Assembly (NCBI GenBank): GCA_001692895.1 | Contig: KV748178.1 | Span: forward strand, 4,687,917-4,751,916 | Direction of reading: 5' to 3' | DNA from: Cenococcum geophilum 1.58 | Lineage: Eukaryota > Ascomycota > Dothideomycetes > Gloniales > Gloniaceae | Length of the DNA stretch: 64,000 bases | Shown: piece after piece, positions 1 through 10,936 of the stretch | How positions within the stretch are numbered: position 1 is the first letter of the stretch | Layout of the letters: the number at the start of each line of letters is the position of its first letter | Made by a program: the position numbers and the translations under genes | Notes under the pieces: model-generated | The model's input: the letters and a program-made list of their open reading frames with translations, nothing else | The model's database searches: none | Told to the model about the DNA's origin: nothing

Positions 1-290
1 TCTAATTACTTTTCCGGCGATGTACAGTTTATAGAAGGTGGAAAGAAAGCTTTAGAATAATTGGATAAAGAGGTAAAGGAACTTAATAAAGCCAACTAGG
101 ATACTACGCCCCACTTTTTAGTTAGACTCGCGTACTTTGCTACCCCAATGCTTGCGGTAGCTTTAGTACTTCCATATAGGGAATAATTAAGTTTATATAG
201 AGGAACCACGCTACTTAAATTACTTAATTTTATTTAAAGAATATAAGATCTTATGTGGCTTACATAATGGCCTAGCGATTTGCCGTTATT
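1..290 (+). pseudogene. 3' remnant of an unassigned protein-coding gene
   Basis: Frame 2 reads from the window edge for about 95 codons, broken only by TAA/TAG at positions that could be former CAA/CAG. The first part is charged (a stretch like GGKKALE followed by LDKEVKELNKA). It is followed by a short hydrophobic stretch (LAYFATPMLAVALVLPY) that could be one membrane segment. The gene must start left of the window. I do not recognise the family. The stop pattern matches RIP, which is seen throughout the window. A chance frame is possible but less likely given the amphipathic composition. Confidence 0.35.
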
Positions 291-888
291 TTATAACTAA
301 GTCCAAAGCCTTTCCGCCTTATACCTTTACCTTTATTTATACTTACACCCTATCGCAATTTCTGTTCCGTTTTATGGCTTAACTTTCCCCCCTAGACGAA
401 TTATAAAATCCTAGTTATTCTTTAGGCCGTTATATATTACACCTAATTCTCTAAGCCTATTCTTTATAGAGGGTAATAGAGGGTGGCAAAAGCACTATAG
501 ACCCTAAGAGGCGGTGTAGATCTCCGAACGTAATAGAAATCACTCTATATCTGCATTTCTTTTATTAGAGCCACTTAAATAAAGGCAGGTTAACACCCTT
601 CCAGCTATATATAATTGGAGTAATTACTTAATCTATAATCCCTCTCCGAGCTTCCCTCTTTAATTTGTTACCTATCCCTTTAGCGGTAAAATATATCCTA
701 CGGTTATTAATAAGAGCTCGCTAATAGAACCAATATAATTAGGTTAAGTTGTCTAGTTACTATTATGCGTGTGTACAGATCACTTATTAGTAGGACGCTA
801 CTAGCCGAAGGGATATTTTAAAAGAAGGGATGGACCTAAATTACTCCCTTAAATATTGCTTAAGACGCAGTTGAAACTAGAACTAGAA
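291..888. other. RIP-degraded intergenic stretch
   Basis: I see no gene here. It is AT-rich, with one copy of a 33-bp direct repeat at 387-419 (see the repeat entry). The last 200 bases lie upstream of the BTB remnant and may have held its promoter, but no motif can be supported. Confidence 0.5.
387..419 (+). repeat. 33-bp direct repeat, copy 1
   Basis: It begins CCCCCCTAGACGAATT and recurs at 2273-2305. The two copies differ only by C/T, which fits RIP after duplication. The pair brackets the BTB remnant. Confidence 0.7.
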
Positions 889-2128
889 AAAAAAACCAAC
901 AAAATATATTATCTAAAAGTATTCCGCTTGGCTTAGCGCAGCTTATAAATAGTGAGAAATATAGCGACTTAAAACTTATATGCTAGGGGCTAGAGTTTAA
1001 AGTCTATAAAGCGATTATATGCACCTAATCTCCTGTACTTACAGCTGCCTATAATAGAGGCTTTTAGGTAAAAGCTAACTAAATATCTAGTGGAATTAAC
1101 CCTAGCTAGGAACTAACTAATGGGTAGAAGGCGGCGACTAATATTATAAATATTAACGAGTTCGATTCCAGCACCGTTAAGAAAATAATCCAATTTATAT
1201 ATAAGAGCGACTATAATAATGGCGAGGAGGGGTAAGGATCTAATATTGTAAGTGTGGAAACGCTTAGCCAAGGTAAGGGATATATTTGCACGCTAATCCA
1301 ATTTATCTATACTTAAAGTTCAATCTATAAAATTAGAGGTAGCGCAACTTAATAATATTAATGCCTTATCGCCATCTAAACTAGACAATAGCGGTGGCGA
1401 TAATAAAGACATAACGACACGGCCGATAACGGCTAATATTACACTTCGCCACGTCTATGTTAATATAATTGCCAATTATTACGATATACTACAGCTGAAA
1501 GAGCTTACGAATATAAAAATCTAATATATTCTAGGAACCAGCTAGTCCGTAAACGGGTTTCCTAATATTACTAGGGATGCCTTTAGCTTAATAGGCGACT
1601 TAGTATTACGTAATATAATTACCTTAACGGCGGCCGATCATGTCGAAGAGCTTATTAAACTTAAGGACTTCGTAGAGTTGGACATTATAGGCAATTTCGC
1701 TATTAACATTATATGGACGGCGATTACCGCATCTAAGGACATAGAGGAAAATTTTATATAGAAACTTTAAGCTGTCTAATCTTAGCTACAACAAATAAAA
1801 TCACTACTTTAATCCGCTAAGGTAAAGTGCGCCGCGGCTAAGCGCAAAAGTAAAAACATTAATAACTGTCTTAATGCCCTTAGCGGGACCAGAAACTATT
1901 ACAATATTAGTTACGGCGCCGAGTTTATATGTTATATTAAGGACAGCAGTTATCTACTTAACCCTCATTACCTTTATATACTTCGTTGCTTAAAGTGCCA
2001 AAAGATATATATGGCTTAGGAGATTAGTTTAGGTAGAAAGTCGTCATATAATACTTCTCTTCCTTTCTCCGTTTGGGTTAATCTAAGAAATTCAAATGTA
2101 TATCTCGTCTATAGTCGGTCCGTTAGAT
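889..2128 (+). pseudogene. RIP-degraded BTB/POZ-domain protein gene
   Basis: BTB/POZ proteins are dimerising adaptors, often for Cullin-3 ligases or transcription factors. About 930-1060 encodes a typical BTB opening (KYSDLKLIC, then EFKVYKAIICT and SPVLTAAYNRGF). About 1150-1215 gives EFDSSTVKKIIQFIYKSDYN, the conserved central helix-strand part. From about 1325 a long frame continues with YYDILQLKELTNIKI, TLTAADHVEELIKLKDF and a C-terminal Cys-rich tail near 1920-2010. This matches a BTB family often found in multiple copies in fungal genomes. Stops sit at former Gln codons. The frame shifts near 1274-1318, where a GTAAGG donor-like site and a following AG could mark a short intron of about 45 bp. 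The true start is not identifiable. The last ~145 bases match a second, inverted copy at about 33240-33400. Confidence 0.72.
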
Positions 2129-2149
2129 ATTATATAGCAACTATATTAT

Positions 2150-2272
2150 CCATCCCCCATCAGCTACCCCTTACCTCACCCCTTACCCTACCCTTTATCT
2201 TATTCTTTACCTTACCCTCACCTCACCCTTACCTTATCTTTACCTCACCCTTACCTTACCTATTACCCCTTG
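2150..2272 (+). repeat. Pyrimidine-rich low-complexity tandem array
   Basis: This is an irregular array of CCTTACC, CCTCACC and CTTTACC units, almost purely C/T/A on this strand, just downstream of the BTB remnant. It is not a canonical TTAGGG/CCCTAA telomere array. It may be a decayed minisatellite. Confidence 0.6.
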
Positions 2273-2305
2273 CCCCCCTAGACGAATTACAAAATCCTAG
2301 TCATT
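2273..2305 (+). repeat. 33-bp direct repeat, copy 2
   Basis: This is the second copy of the repeat at 387-419, in the same orientation. The spacing of about 1.9 kb encloses the BTB remnant and the pyrimidine array. Confidence 0.7.
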
Positions 2306-2344
2306 ATATCTATTCTATTAAATACTAGAATAGAATTAGATAAT

Positions 2345-5000
2345 AATAGACTAAAATAAAATAAAAAGTGGTAAAGAATAATAAGATAAGCGCGTAATAA
2401 CTAGGAAAAGGTCCTATATATACTAAGCGCATAGTTTTAAAGATACATTTTATACTTAAGAGTCACCCCGTAAACGTTGCATTTAATCTTACCCTACTAT
2501 AGGAGTTTAGAGAGATACGCTTATTGGAAATGCTTTATAAGAGCAGCTAGAGTGTAGAACTTATATATATGCTTACTAATTGCGAGCTTTTTATTCCCGA
2601 GGCAGATAAAGTATATTTTTGGTCTTTTCTCCTTATATAGGGATGACTTTGCCCTCTCTAGCGCCTTAGCAGCTTCTGAAATCTTAGCATCTTCTTTAAT
2701 CTTAACTTTACTAAGGGCGACATTTGTCCTAGACTATCTTTGGTAATAATTCTACCGATATAATTTGCCTTCCTTAATATTGCAGTAATCTACGACCGTA
2801 TTAATAGTATTATTGCGCCTATATATTTTATCTTCTAGTAACACGCTAGGAAGCGTTATAATCACTTTAATAAGGCGTTTATGTTCGACCGATCTATTAT
2901 CGCTAGATTTTAAGGTTGCTTTAATATCCTTACTAAATTTATCCCCGGAAAGCTGTTGCTTAATATTAATTATAGCTTATTTATTATTCTAATTCTTCTT
3001 AATATTTTCTAATAGTGCATTTCTTTAACGTTGCCTTTTATTTATGATTTCCTAGCTAAGCTTTTAGTATTCTATATTCCCTATAGCTTTACCCTTAAGG
3101 CTATACTTTAGCTTATTTCAAATTTCAATTAAGGTACGAATGCGCGGGTTTTTGTTTACCAATAAGGATTGTTCTATTATTAGGTACTGTGGCCGCCATA
3201 GGTTAATTAATCGGCTTATTTAGTATACCGCTTTTATTAACTTTTCTTAAGGCTCTAAGCCTTAAACAATTACCTGTGTATTTACGCCAACACGCTATAG
3301 AAGGTAGTGCTTTAGGAATATTTAAGCGTCGGCGTGCTATATTATTAGGTTCTAAAGGGCGTTACTTACGTTACCTAGGTAGTATAGGCGTTAGAAAGGT
3401 TTTAGTAGAACTAGCTCTATATAATAGAACTTACTATTTTTATTAAATGCCTTACCTACGCCGTAACGGAGACTATATAGGCGCGTAACCTGCTAAAATC
3501 CTATAATTACGCTAAGGTCCTTAATCTAGGGCAAAAGAGTTAAGTATAATAAAGGCTGGTTAAGTGAGACCTTGTAGCCGTAGGGGGTTTTAATTAATCG
3601 CTAAAATACGGGGATATTATCTAGGTCTGAACGGAGTAGTAGCGGCAACTTATTACGCCTAGGCTTAATATATAGCTTGCTAAGCTACTCTGCGGATATT
3701 AGATTAGGGGGTTTAAAAGCTTAGTCGGCAAAGAGAAGGCCTAGGAGAAAAATATAAGGGCTAAGAATAAGTAAAGGGTTAAAGATAATCTTAGGAATTA
3801 GGAAAGTATTATTAGTTCTTTATAAGCATAAGGTAAGAGAAATAAGGTAGAAAGAGAACGTACGCTTCTTTTATACTAAGATATTCCTTAGTAAATTTGA
3901 ATATAAACTTAAGCACGATCTTATAAGGCCCGCCTTCTAGGTCGCGAATAAGTATAACTATTATATGTTGGTAGCATAGATTAAGAAGAGCTTTAGGTCG
4001 GCTTATAGTGCAAAAGCCTAGCTATAATAAGAAATAAACTTGCATTTAATGTTGTCTAACTATATATCTCTTCCTTATTATAACTAAGTTAGTTTTAAGA
4101 ACTAGGGCGAGATCCTCCGCGTCTATAACGGTCTTTTCTTACTTTTTCTTACTTAAGCTATGTTTCTTCGCCAGTTTCTAAAGTACCTAAGAAAGATATC
4201 TTAGCTTCGCTTTACCTTACTAGGTTAAAGGGTTAACTAGAAACGTAATTACCTTATATATCTAGCGGTTTAGTTTACTAGGAATTTTCCTACTAGTCGC
4301 TTTTTTATATATAAGGCGATAGTACTTCTAGTATAAGCCAAGCGAGCTAGAAGCCTTTATCCCGCACTATTTCCTACCCCCTTTCCCTTATTTCTAATTT
4401 AGAAACTAGTTAAAGAAGCTATAAAGGAGCCAAAGCAAGAGGACTTAGTATATTTTCTTAGGGTCTTTCCCTATATAGGTGTAGTATCTAGAAATTGTTA
4501 GCTCTCCGCTAAGTTAGGCCTAAGAGGAAGCCGCTAAATAGGTTATTACTTACTAATACTAGTGCTCTTTAATGCGGTTAAGGAGATTCGTACTACTATT
4601 GGCATAGTCCTACGTTATAAAATCGGATTCCTCAAACTCTTCTAACTATTTAAGGTAGTATTTTAGTGGATGGTCTTAATCCTTATAAAGCTATGCTTAA
4701 GCGGGCGCTTCACAAGCATCGCTAGATTTAGCGATGCTATTAGCGTTACAGTTAATGCTACTATCGGCGTCGCAGTCGGCGTTACTGTCGGCATTACTGT
4801 TGGTATTACTGTCGAAGACGGTCGGCTCTGTTCCGTAGCTGTTACTATCGCTATCTATATCTATGTACTTATCGTCAGTAACGCTAAACGATAAGCTGCG
4901 ATTTAATAATTAAGCGCGCCGCATTCTAAAGAGCTAGAAGAGAACTTAGGGTAATAACGGCGGGAAGGATATAAAGAGTAATATAGGGTTAAAGAGATAA
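2345..5000 (-). pseudogene. RIP-degraded DUF3435 ('FluG domain') gene with C2H2 tail
   Basis: DUF3435 (PF11917) is a fungal family related to tyrosine recombinases and to Starship 'captain' proteins. The recombinase-like body lies at about 4680-3300 on the minus strand. It includes the N-terminal YYLK / EEFEESDF stretch, the YSFFN helix region near 4400, and SAEQ-type LSKLYIKPRRNKLPL followed by DIPVF near 3600. The tail at about 2620-2400 gives KIYFICLGNKKL and a C2H2-like finger. A D/S/N-rich low-complexity segment (4720-4870) lies before the body. Many stops occur at former Gln/Arg/Trp codons, so it is a RIP pseudogene. It points away from the paralogue at 6200, giving a divergent pair. 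The start is uncertain: coding character fades around 4950-5000. Whether it belongs to the captain clade or to the more common non-captain FluG-type clade cannot be decided here. Confidence 0.8.
4720..4870 (-). repeat. In-gene imperfect 18-bp repeat coding for D/S/N-rich stretch
   Basis: On the plus strand, units like GGCGTTACTGTCGGCATTAC repeat imperfectly with an 18-bp period. On the minus strand, in the DUF3435 frame, they give a run of D, S and N residues, an acidic low-complexity linker before the recombinase-like body. The open plus-strand frame over this repeat (4670-4894) is an antisense shadow. Confidence 0.55.
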
Positions 5001-6199
5001 AAGGGTAGAGAATAAGAGAAACGGGGCCTGGATTAAATAGATCAGAGGTAGGAGCTATAGAGTATATATAGCTTCAGCGCCAGGCGCATAAAGGATTATA
5101 GTCTGCCTATTAAAAAGTAAGGGGCATAGGGTAGTAAGTAAGAGGCTTAACGTTAGACCGGCAAGCAAGAGGCTTAGAGCGGCAGGGAGTTTTGGTGACG
5201 TAACCTCTAAAAACGGCGACAGAACCCTCTAAAAACGGCAGTCAAATCTCCATTTTCTTTTTTAATAGAGTTAATTAATATATATTAATAGGTATAAGAT
5301 AAGATAAGATATTTAATTACGCTATTATAGCTCCTATTAGGGTTTATATAGCGGGTTTATATAGATATATATAATATATAAGAGGGAGACCATATAGCTA
5401 AAGCTAGATAATACCTCTCCTTTTACTATTATATAGCCTATATAGCCTCTCTTCTAATTAGTAACTATTAAGTATAAGTAGTTATCTCCTTAAGGCGCTA
5501 TAAAAAAGCTATCTTAATATATACTCCTAAGTCCGTCTAATAGGGTATATAGCTATAGCCTAGGTTCCGTTCCTAGCTACTTTAGTTATTTAAATATAAT
5601 ATAGGCTAGTAACCTATAAGGCTAGTAATATAGAAGGTTAGTAGTAAAAAGGTAGATATAAAATATGGGTTCTAGGGATTTAATATATACTATATATACT
5701 ACCGTCTATATTATTATCTATAGCTTTAGAGCCTATAGGCCTAATAGGGCTACTACTTTTTATTATTACTCTTTTACTACCTTAAAAAATTAGACGGCGA
5801 CTTGGCCGCCGTTTTTGGCGGTTTGTGACGCCATTTTCTGAGGCCGATTTGCCCGAAAACCCCCCAAAACCTACAGCTGGTGGCCTAAGCGCTAAGGCTG
5901 TCCGGATTACCTGTATTGGCCTAGCCCAGGCACAAATAATATTAGCAATAGAGTAAGGCACCCTTGGCCCTTTTTAACGCTAAGGTACGCCTAGGTACGC
6001 CACACACTTATATACCTTTAGACTCTAGTAAACTGTCTTCGCTTCTATTACTATTAGGCGCTAAAATAGGCCCCTTTAAATTTAGCTGGCTAGCATATTT
6101 AAGATAGCTTCGCCCTTACTTATTAACTACGAGTAGCTACCTATCTTCTCTTCTCTTATTAGACCTGCCTATTCTACTTACCATCCACCTTACTTATCT
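5001..6199. other. Spacer between divergent DUF3435 genes
   Basis: No coding frame is supported. The spacer would have held both promoters. It contains a duplicated short unit with AAAAACGGC at about 5209-5250. Near 5790-5835 there is a region carrying the complementary CCGTTTTTGGC motif. These bracket about 550 bp of very AT-rich, RIP-marked sequence, which could be a decayed MITE or other small insertion. Confidence 0.4.
5209..5250 (+). repeat. Tandem CCTCTAAAAACGGC unit, two copies
   Basis: Two tandem units of about 22 bp, each with CTCTAAAAACGGC. A partly inverted match (GCCGCCGTTTTTGGCGG) lies at about 5809-5825, so the pair may be remnants of terminal inverted repeats of a small element. 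Confidence 0.4.
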
Positions 6200-8404
6200 T
6201 TAAGTATTTATTAATAGTAGTATCGTATTAACCCTCCTTTCTTTAATATATTTGCCGACGATAACGTAATATATAATAATACCTGTTAAATAAATACTCT
6301 TTATTTAAAAAGAGTAAATACGCAGATTTAAAAACTAATAAAGCTAGTTCTAGTATAGACTTAACTAACGTTAATACCTATAGTAATAAAGACAATAATA
6401 ATTAGGCATGGCTCCTTGCTAATAAAGGCCACCCGCCTAAGTACTACCTTAAATAGCTTAATACGTTTAATAAAGCAGAATATGCAAAGGGGGGTTATAA
6501 ACCTAGCAGTACCCGTCTACTTAACCGTATTAAAGAGTAGTAGTGCTAGTAAGCAGCCCGTCTCTTTCCGTTTCCCTACTATATTATACTACCCCAATAG
6601 CGCTAATATATAGCATAGGTTCTAGGCGTACTTAGGAAAGAACCCTTAAAAGGCCTATATAACCGTCTCTATAGCTTTTTTAACTAGCTGCTTAATTAAC
6701 GCTAAGGGAAAGGAGGAAGGAGGCGCCGCGGGACTAAGGTATTAAGCTCCCTTAGGATATACTAGAAGGTCTACCGCCTTATATATAAAAGAGCGACTAG
6801 TATAAAGCTTAATGGTTAGTTAAATAGGAATATATATAAGGTAAGCGCATCCTAACTACTTTTAGATGTTGTATACCCTAGGCTTTAGACATAACTAATT
6901 TTAGGGGTTAGGTGCTTAGAAAGCTGGCTAAGAAGTATAGCTTAAAAAAGACGGGGTTAGAGAAGCCCTATATATATATAGAGGACCTTATAGAAATACT
7001 ATAGACGAACCTAATAATGACTAAAAAGAGGTACTCCTATAGACGCTATAGGATACTACTCCAGCTATATCTATAACTGGGTAGTTTTACTACAAATCGG
7101 CCCCAAGCCCTCCTTAATCTCTACTATTAGTATATTAGGGTTACGCTACTCTAGGACCTAGAGGGTGGGCCCTACTGTATTTTACTAGAATTTATATTTA
7201 AATTTATAAAGGAGTACCTTGGTATAAAAGATATATAGGTTTTTAAAGTTCTATTCTTTCCTTTTAGTTTCTACTATTTATAACGTTATAAAATAAGTAC
7301 TAATGCTTACCTACTAACTAGAAATACCTTCCCTATCCCTAAAATTATCTACAACCTATCCCTTACCTTTAGCCCCTATATCTTCCTTCTCGGTCTCCTT
7401 TTCGCTAATTAGGCGTTTATAGTATATAACCTTATATCTCCCAAGGAGCTAAGTAAGCTCTATATTAAGTTAGGTTATAATAAGCTACCATTATAGCTAA
7501 ATTGGAAACTAAATAATATTCCCGTATTCTGCCGGTTAGTAAGGACTTTAAATAGCTGGACCATTTCTTGTAATAAACCTCTTCTATACTCTACCCTTAT
7601 ACCCTAAACTAAAGGGCTTAGGGAGATTACTAGCTTTACTTAGGTTTCTTACCTATATTCGCTTAGATATAGTACCAGAAAGGCATTTAATAAAAATAGT
7701 AAGCTCTATTACAACCGGCCTTTCTATTAAAAGTACTAAAGAGAAATATAGGTAACGTTAGTAAGGCTATATAAAACCTAATAATGCAGTATACCGATAT
7801 ATGAACGTTCTTAAGGCACTACCTATCGCGACGTATTATAGCAGACATATAGGCGATTATCTAAGGCCTTTAGCCCTAAGATGCACTAATACAGGCCGCT
7901 TATACTATAAGCCGTTTAATTAATCCTTAATAACCGCGGTAGCTTATAACAGAACAATCTTTATTAGTTAACGATTATCCTACTATCCATTCTCTACTTA
8001 AGTAAAGAGAGCAACTTAAATACTATCTTAAAGGTAAAGCTACGAAATATCTAAAGTATAAGGCGCTTAATGGCGAAATTAATAGGGAAAGGTAATGCTA
8101 GCGGTATATACTTTTTAAAGATATTAAGGAGACCTAGGAACAGGAGCAACTAGTATATAATATTAAACTATAGCTTACCGGCGTTTAAGTTAATATAGAG
8201 GCTAGGGTAATAACGGATCTCTATAAGGGCATGTTATTAGAATAAAAGGAATTAATTAATACAGTCGTTAGCCTACTAGGTACCATATTTAAAGAGGAGA
8301 TTCGTTAACGCGATAGGGCTATTTATATAGTTATACAATACTATAAGGTTAAGGAAAGTAGAATATATTTTACCGCTTTTAAACTTTATAAATAATTTAG
8401 TGGT

Positions 8405-8414
8405 TATATAAGAC
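8405..8414 (+). repeat. 10-bp target-site duplication, left
   Basis: TATATAAGAC here is repeated exactly at 10927-10936. Flanking bases differ on both sides, so the duplicated unit is exactly 10 bp. Confidence 0.6.
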
Positions 8415-8837
8415 TAGGCCCGCAAAGCCCTACTACACGCGTCCACGTCGCCGCGGGTGGAAACATCATCTAGAATCCTATTCCTCTTGATGGCCAAGTG
8501 CAGAGGCGATGGTAGAGAGCCGTCGCAGCGCGTACAGCGCTGTCGTTCGACTCTGTAGTGATGAGCCCGCGACGCGTGCAAAGCATCGCCCTTAACAACA
8601 CCAGGAGCCTCACTGCCTCCGCTTAAAGCTCCTGTTCTACCATCTAGGGAGGCCCATTAAGGGAAACTAGGATACAAAAACCGCCCAATATACGACTACC
8701 TGGCTTACAGCCAGGCCCGAAACTGGCTTTATCTAGCTAGTCGACGTAAACGCGTCCTAGGCGTATAACAGGACACCCTTAGGCTTGCACTAGCTCTGAG
8801 ATCGTGAAGTATGCGCGATAAGGGCGTAGGGATCCTC

Positions 8838-8961
8838 TTTTTATAAGAACTTGTTAAGGTTAACGCGTTATAGATACTTTATATAAAACTTATTAAGGCC
8901 CCAAGGCCACCATAAAGAACTTATTAAGGCCCTGCCTAAAGAACTTGTTAAGGCCCCTCTA
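8838..8961 (+). repeat. AAGAACTTGTTAAGGCC short dispersed repeat
   Basis: Four versions of AGAACTTGTTAAGG(CCCC), or with RIP-like C/T changes, lie within 120 bp of each other inside the 2.5-kb insertion. They are imperfect and unequally spaced. Confidence 0.55.
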
Positions 8962-8989
8962 CAAGGGTCTATCTGGTATCTGGTTATAC

Positions 8990-9316
8990 CTAGGTGACTT
9001 AGAAGAGGGTCTTAATAGGCGTGGTGCGCGCAACCTAGTACAGCGACAGTGACGCGACGGTAACGTAACGGCAACGCGACAGCAACCAAACGGCTTAATG
9101 AGGTAGAAACACGGGCAAAGCTCTAAGTAGCGGAAACACAGGCCAGCTTCGACGGCCCCATGGCGTACGACTCAGTTAACTCACAGTCGACTTACAGTTA
9201 ACTCGCAGGCGACTTATAGAAGGGTCTTAATAGGCGTGGTACACGTAACCTAATGCGCATATGTATAAGGCGACTCACAGGAGGGTCTTAATAGGCGTAG
9301 TGCACGCGACCTAATG
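8990..9316 (+). repeat. Three copies of a ~45-bp GGGTCTTAATAGGCG unit
   Basis: Units containing GGGTCTTAATAGGCGTGGTG followed by an ACCTA(A/G)TG-like end occur at about 8998-9040, 9210-9254 and 9272-9315. The last two are tandem and share an upstream GGCGACT. Between copies 1 and 2 lie GACGCGACGGTAACG-type repeats (about 9045-9085) and repeated GTTAACTC words. Confidence 0.65.
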
Positions 9317-10174
9317 TATATATATAGGGGAGGCTACAGGGGAAACACAGGCCAGTTGGACGAGGACTCGATAGTTAAAGACATAGGCATAGCTTATAAA
9401 AAGAGGGGACATAAGCTTAGTTAGTAGGAGGGGGGGGAGCAGGTCGCCTGGTGCGGGACCTAGTGTTTCTACAGCCCCCCTCCTATAAGACACGGTTGGC
9501 CTATCATAAGGAGACTTTTACAGGCAACGCGAAACGGGAACTGGCAGTAGTATAGGGTATTACGCCCCTATACTTCTACTAGCCTCCCATAAGGCGTAGT
9601 GCGTAGTAGCTACTGCTAGCTCTAGGGACCTCACCCCTTAGCTAGGCTCTGACCCCTAGTGCACCTAGTAGGCAGGCAGGATTATGCCCTAGCTAAAAAG
9701 ACTACTACGTAGCTTAAGAGAACGGATACGTGTGTTGGTATATTAATAGACAGAACCATTCGCCTCTAGAGCGGTACGCCAGTGAGATACGCTTAAGGAG
9801 CAAACAGGAGTTACTTAGGCAGGGAAGGCTTTTTTGGTCTAGGCCTCAACTATAGAAGGTACCCAAGGCTTCTATATTGCAAGATATAGCCACGACACCT
9901 TTACAGGATTACGCCAATAGGCACGTAAGACGGGAGTTGTGACCCCTAGAAAAGGCAGCTTATGCCTATACCGGCGAAAATAATGGAAAAGGTGTAAAAC
10001 TAGAGGCTATAGAAGGCTCCTAAGCCATGCAAAAGCGTACTAACTTTAGGAGGAGACTCTTATATAGACTACGGGGGGGCAGACTAGTACTTAGGCTAAC
10101 CCATTATAAGATATCCAAAAGAACTGGTGAAACCCCCCGTTAAGGTGGTGGCAGCCAACTGCTTATGGAAAGCC

Positions 10175-10194
10175 CCTAGGCCTTTAGGCCTAGG
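10175..10194. repeat. 20-bp near-perfect palindrome
   Basis: CCTAGGCCT is followed by a 2-base loop and AGGCCTAGG. It lies inside the 2.5-kb insertion. No function is evident. Confidence 0.5.
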
Positions 10195-10926
10195 TTTAGG
10201 ATAAATACTAGAAAACTGGGGTAGAGGCCTAGATAAGCAGGCACGTTAAACTCTACTATATAACCACCTGCCTAACCCCTAGGCCAATTGCCCGCGGAGC
10301 ATACGGTCACTCGCCGTACTGCCGTAATACTACTGAAGCCGGCAGCTAGATAACCCCCTATAGTTTTCCTTGTCTCCTCTCGACGGAGTAATACCTATAA
10401 AGAGGGCCTAGTGACTGGGGCCTAGGCACAAAAGATACCCAGATACACACACACACATCCCGCTTTCAATTTCAGTATTAGAACGGTAGAACGGATAAAT
10501 CCCCCTTATGCCTTCGATAGGCCTTAGGGGGTAAAGGCAAGGCGTATATGGCAATGGTCAACAAGAGATAGTACACAGGGGGTGGTCAAGATATAGGAAA
10601 CAACAGTACAGCAATCAATTGGCAAGGCCTAGCTAGGACGTAGTAAACCCTGGCTTTAAATAAGCTAGAGAAGAAAGCAGTAGTTCCCAAAAAGTTCGAA
10701 CATCTAAGGAGGACAGGACGTAGCCGTAGGCCCACAGGGCCGCCGCTACGGACGAACATGGCAAACTGGGGTTTTTTATCCTACTAAGGTAGCTTATAGG
10801 ATTTTTCCTCCCCCAACCCAACTGCAGGGTTTTCTTCATATAAACTACAAGTTTTCCCCCTATGACGGAGTAGTCTGCGTAGGCCAGGATAGGATCCGTA
10901 TTAGACGTTAATCAAAGAACTACTAC

Positions 10927-10936
10927 TATATAAGAC
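10927..10936 (+). repeat. 10-bp target-site duplication, right
   Basis: TATATAAGAC is identical to 8405-8414. The DUF3435 frame resumes immediately after it. Confidence 0.6.

Larger units (their letters stand above)
8415..10926. mobile_element. 2.5-kb insertion of unknown class in the DUF3435 gene
   Basis: This block has clearly higher GC and weaker TpA bias than its flanks. It starts TAGGCCCGCAAAGCC and ends before a second copy of the 10-bp sequence TATATAAGAC. The host frame is uninterrupted in phase across the two copies, which supports a single insertion with a 10-bp duplication. I see no LTRs, no terminal inverted repeats, no poly-A tail and no convincing ORF. Inside are short repeats (8840-8960 and 8990-9316), a 20-bp near-palindrome at 10175-10194 and a short CA run near 10443. 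A 9-11 bp duplication would fit a Mutator-like element lacking clear inverted ends, but that is only a guess. Confidence 0.5.

Noticed and set aside
2150-2272. Possible telomere or subtelomere repeat
   Set aside because: Units are CCTTACC/CCTCACC mixtures, not CCCTAA/TTAGGG, and there is no regular 6-bp phase.
4670-4894. 74-codon plus-strand open frame rich in V, G and T
   Set aside because: It lies antisense to the DUF3435 gene over an 18-bp repeat. The minus strand gives the coherent D/S/N-rich linker, so this is a shadow.
5600-5760. Small RNA or solo LTR in the DUF3435 spacer
   Set aside because: Only very AT-rich sequence with short palindromic words. No partner LTR or defined ends were found in the window.
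8395-8470. tRNA-like start (TTAGTGGTTATATAAG) suggesting a SINE
   Set aside because: No B box, no cloverleaf and no tail. The first part belongs to the host DUF3435 frame and the insertion starts at 8415.
9400-10860. Long minus-strand frame in the 2.5-kb insertion
   Set aside because: Stops occur about as often as expected by chance, including TGA, and no domain is recognisable. The 60- and 68-codon open frames there are likely accidental.
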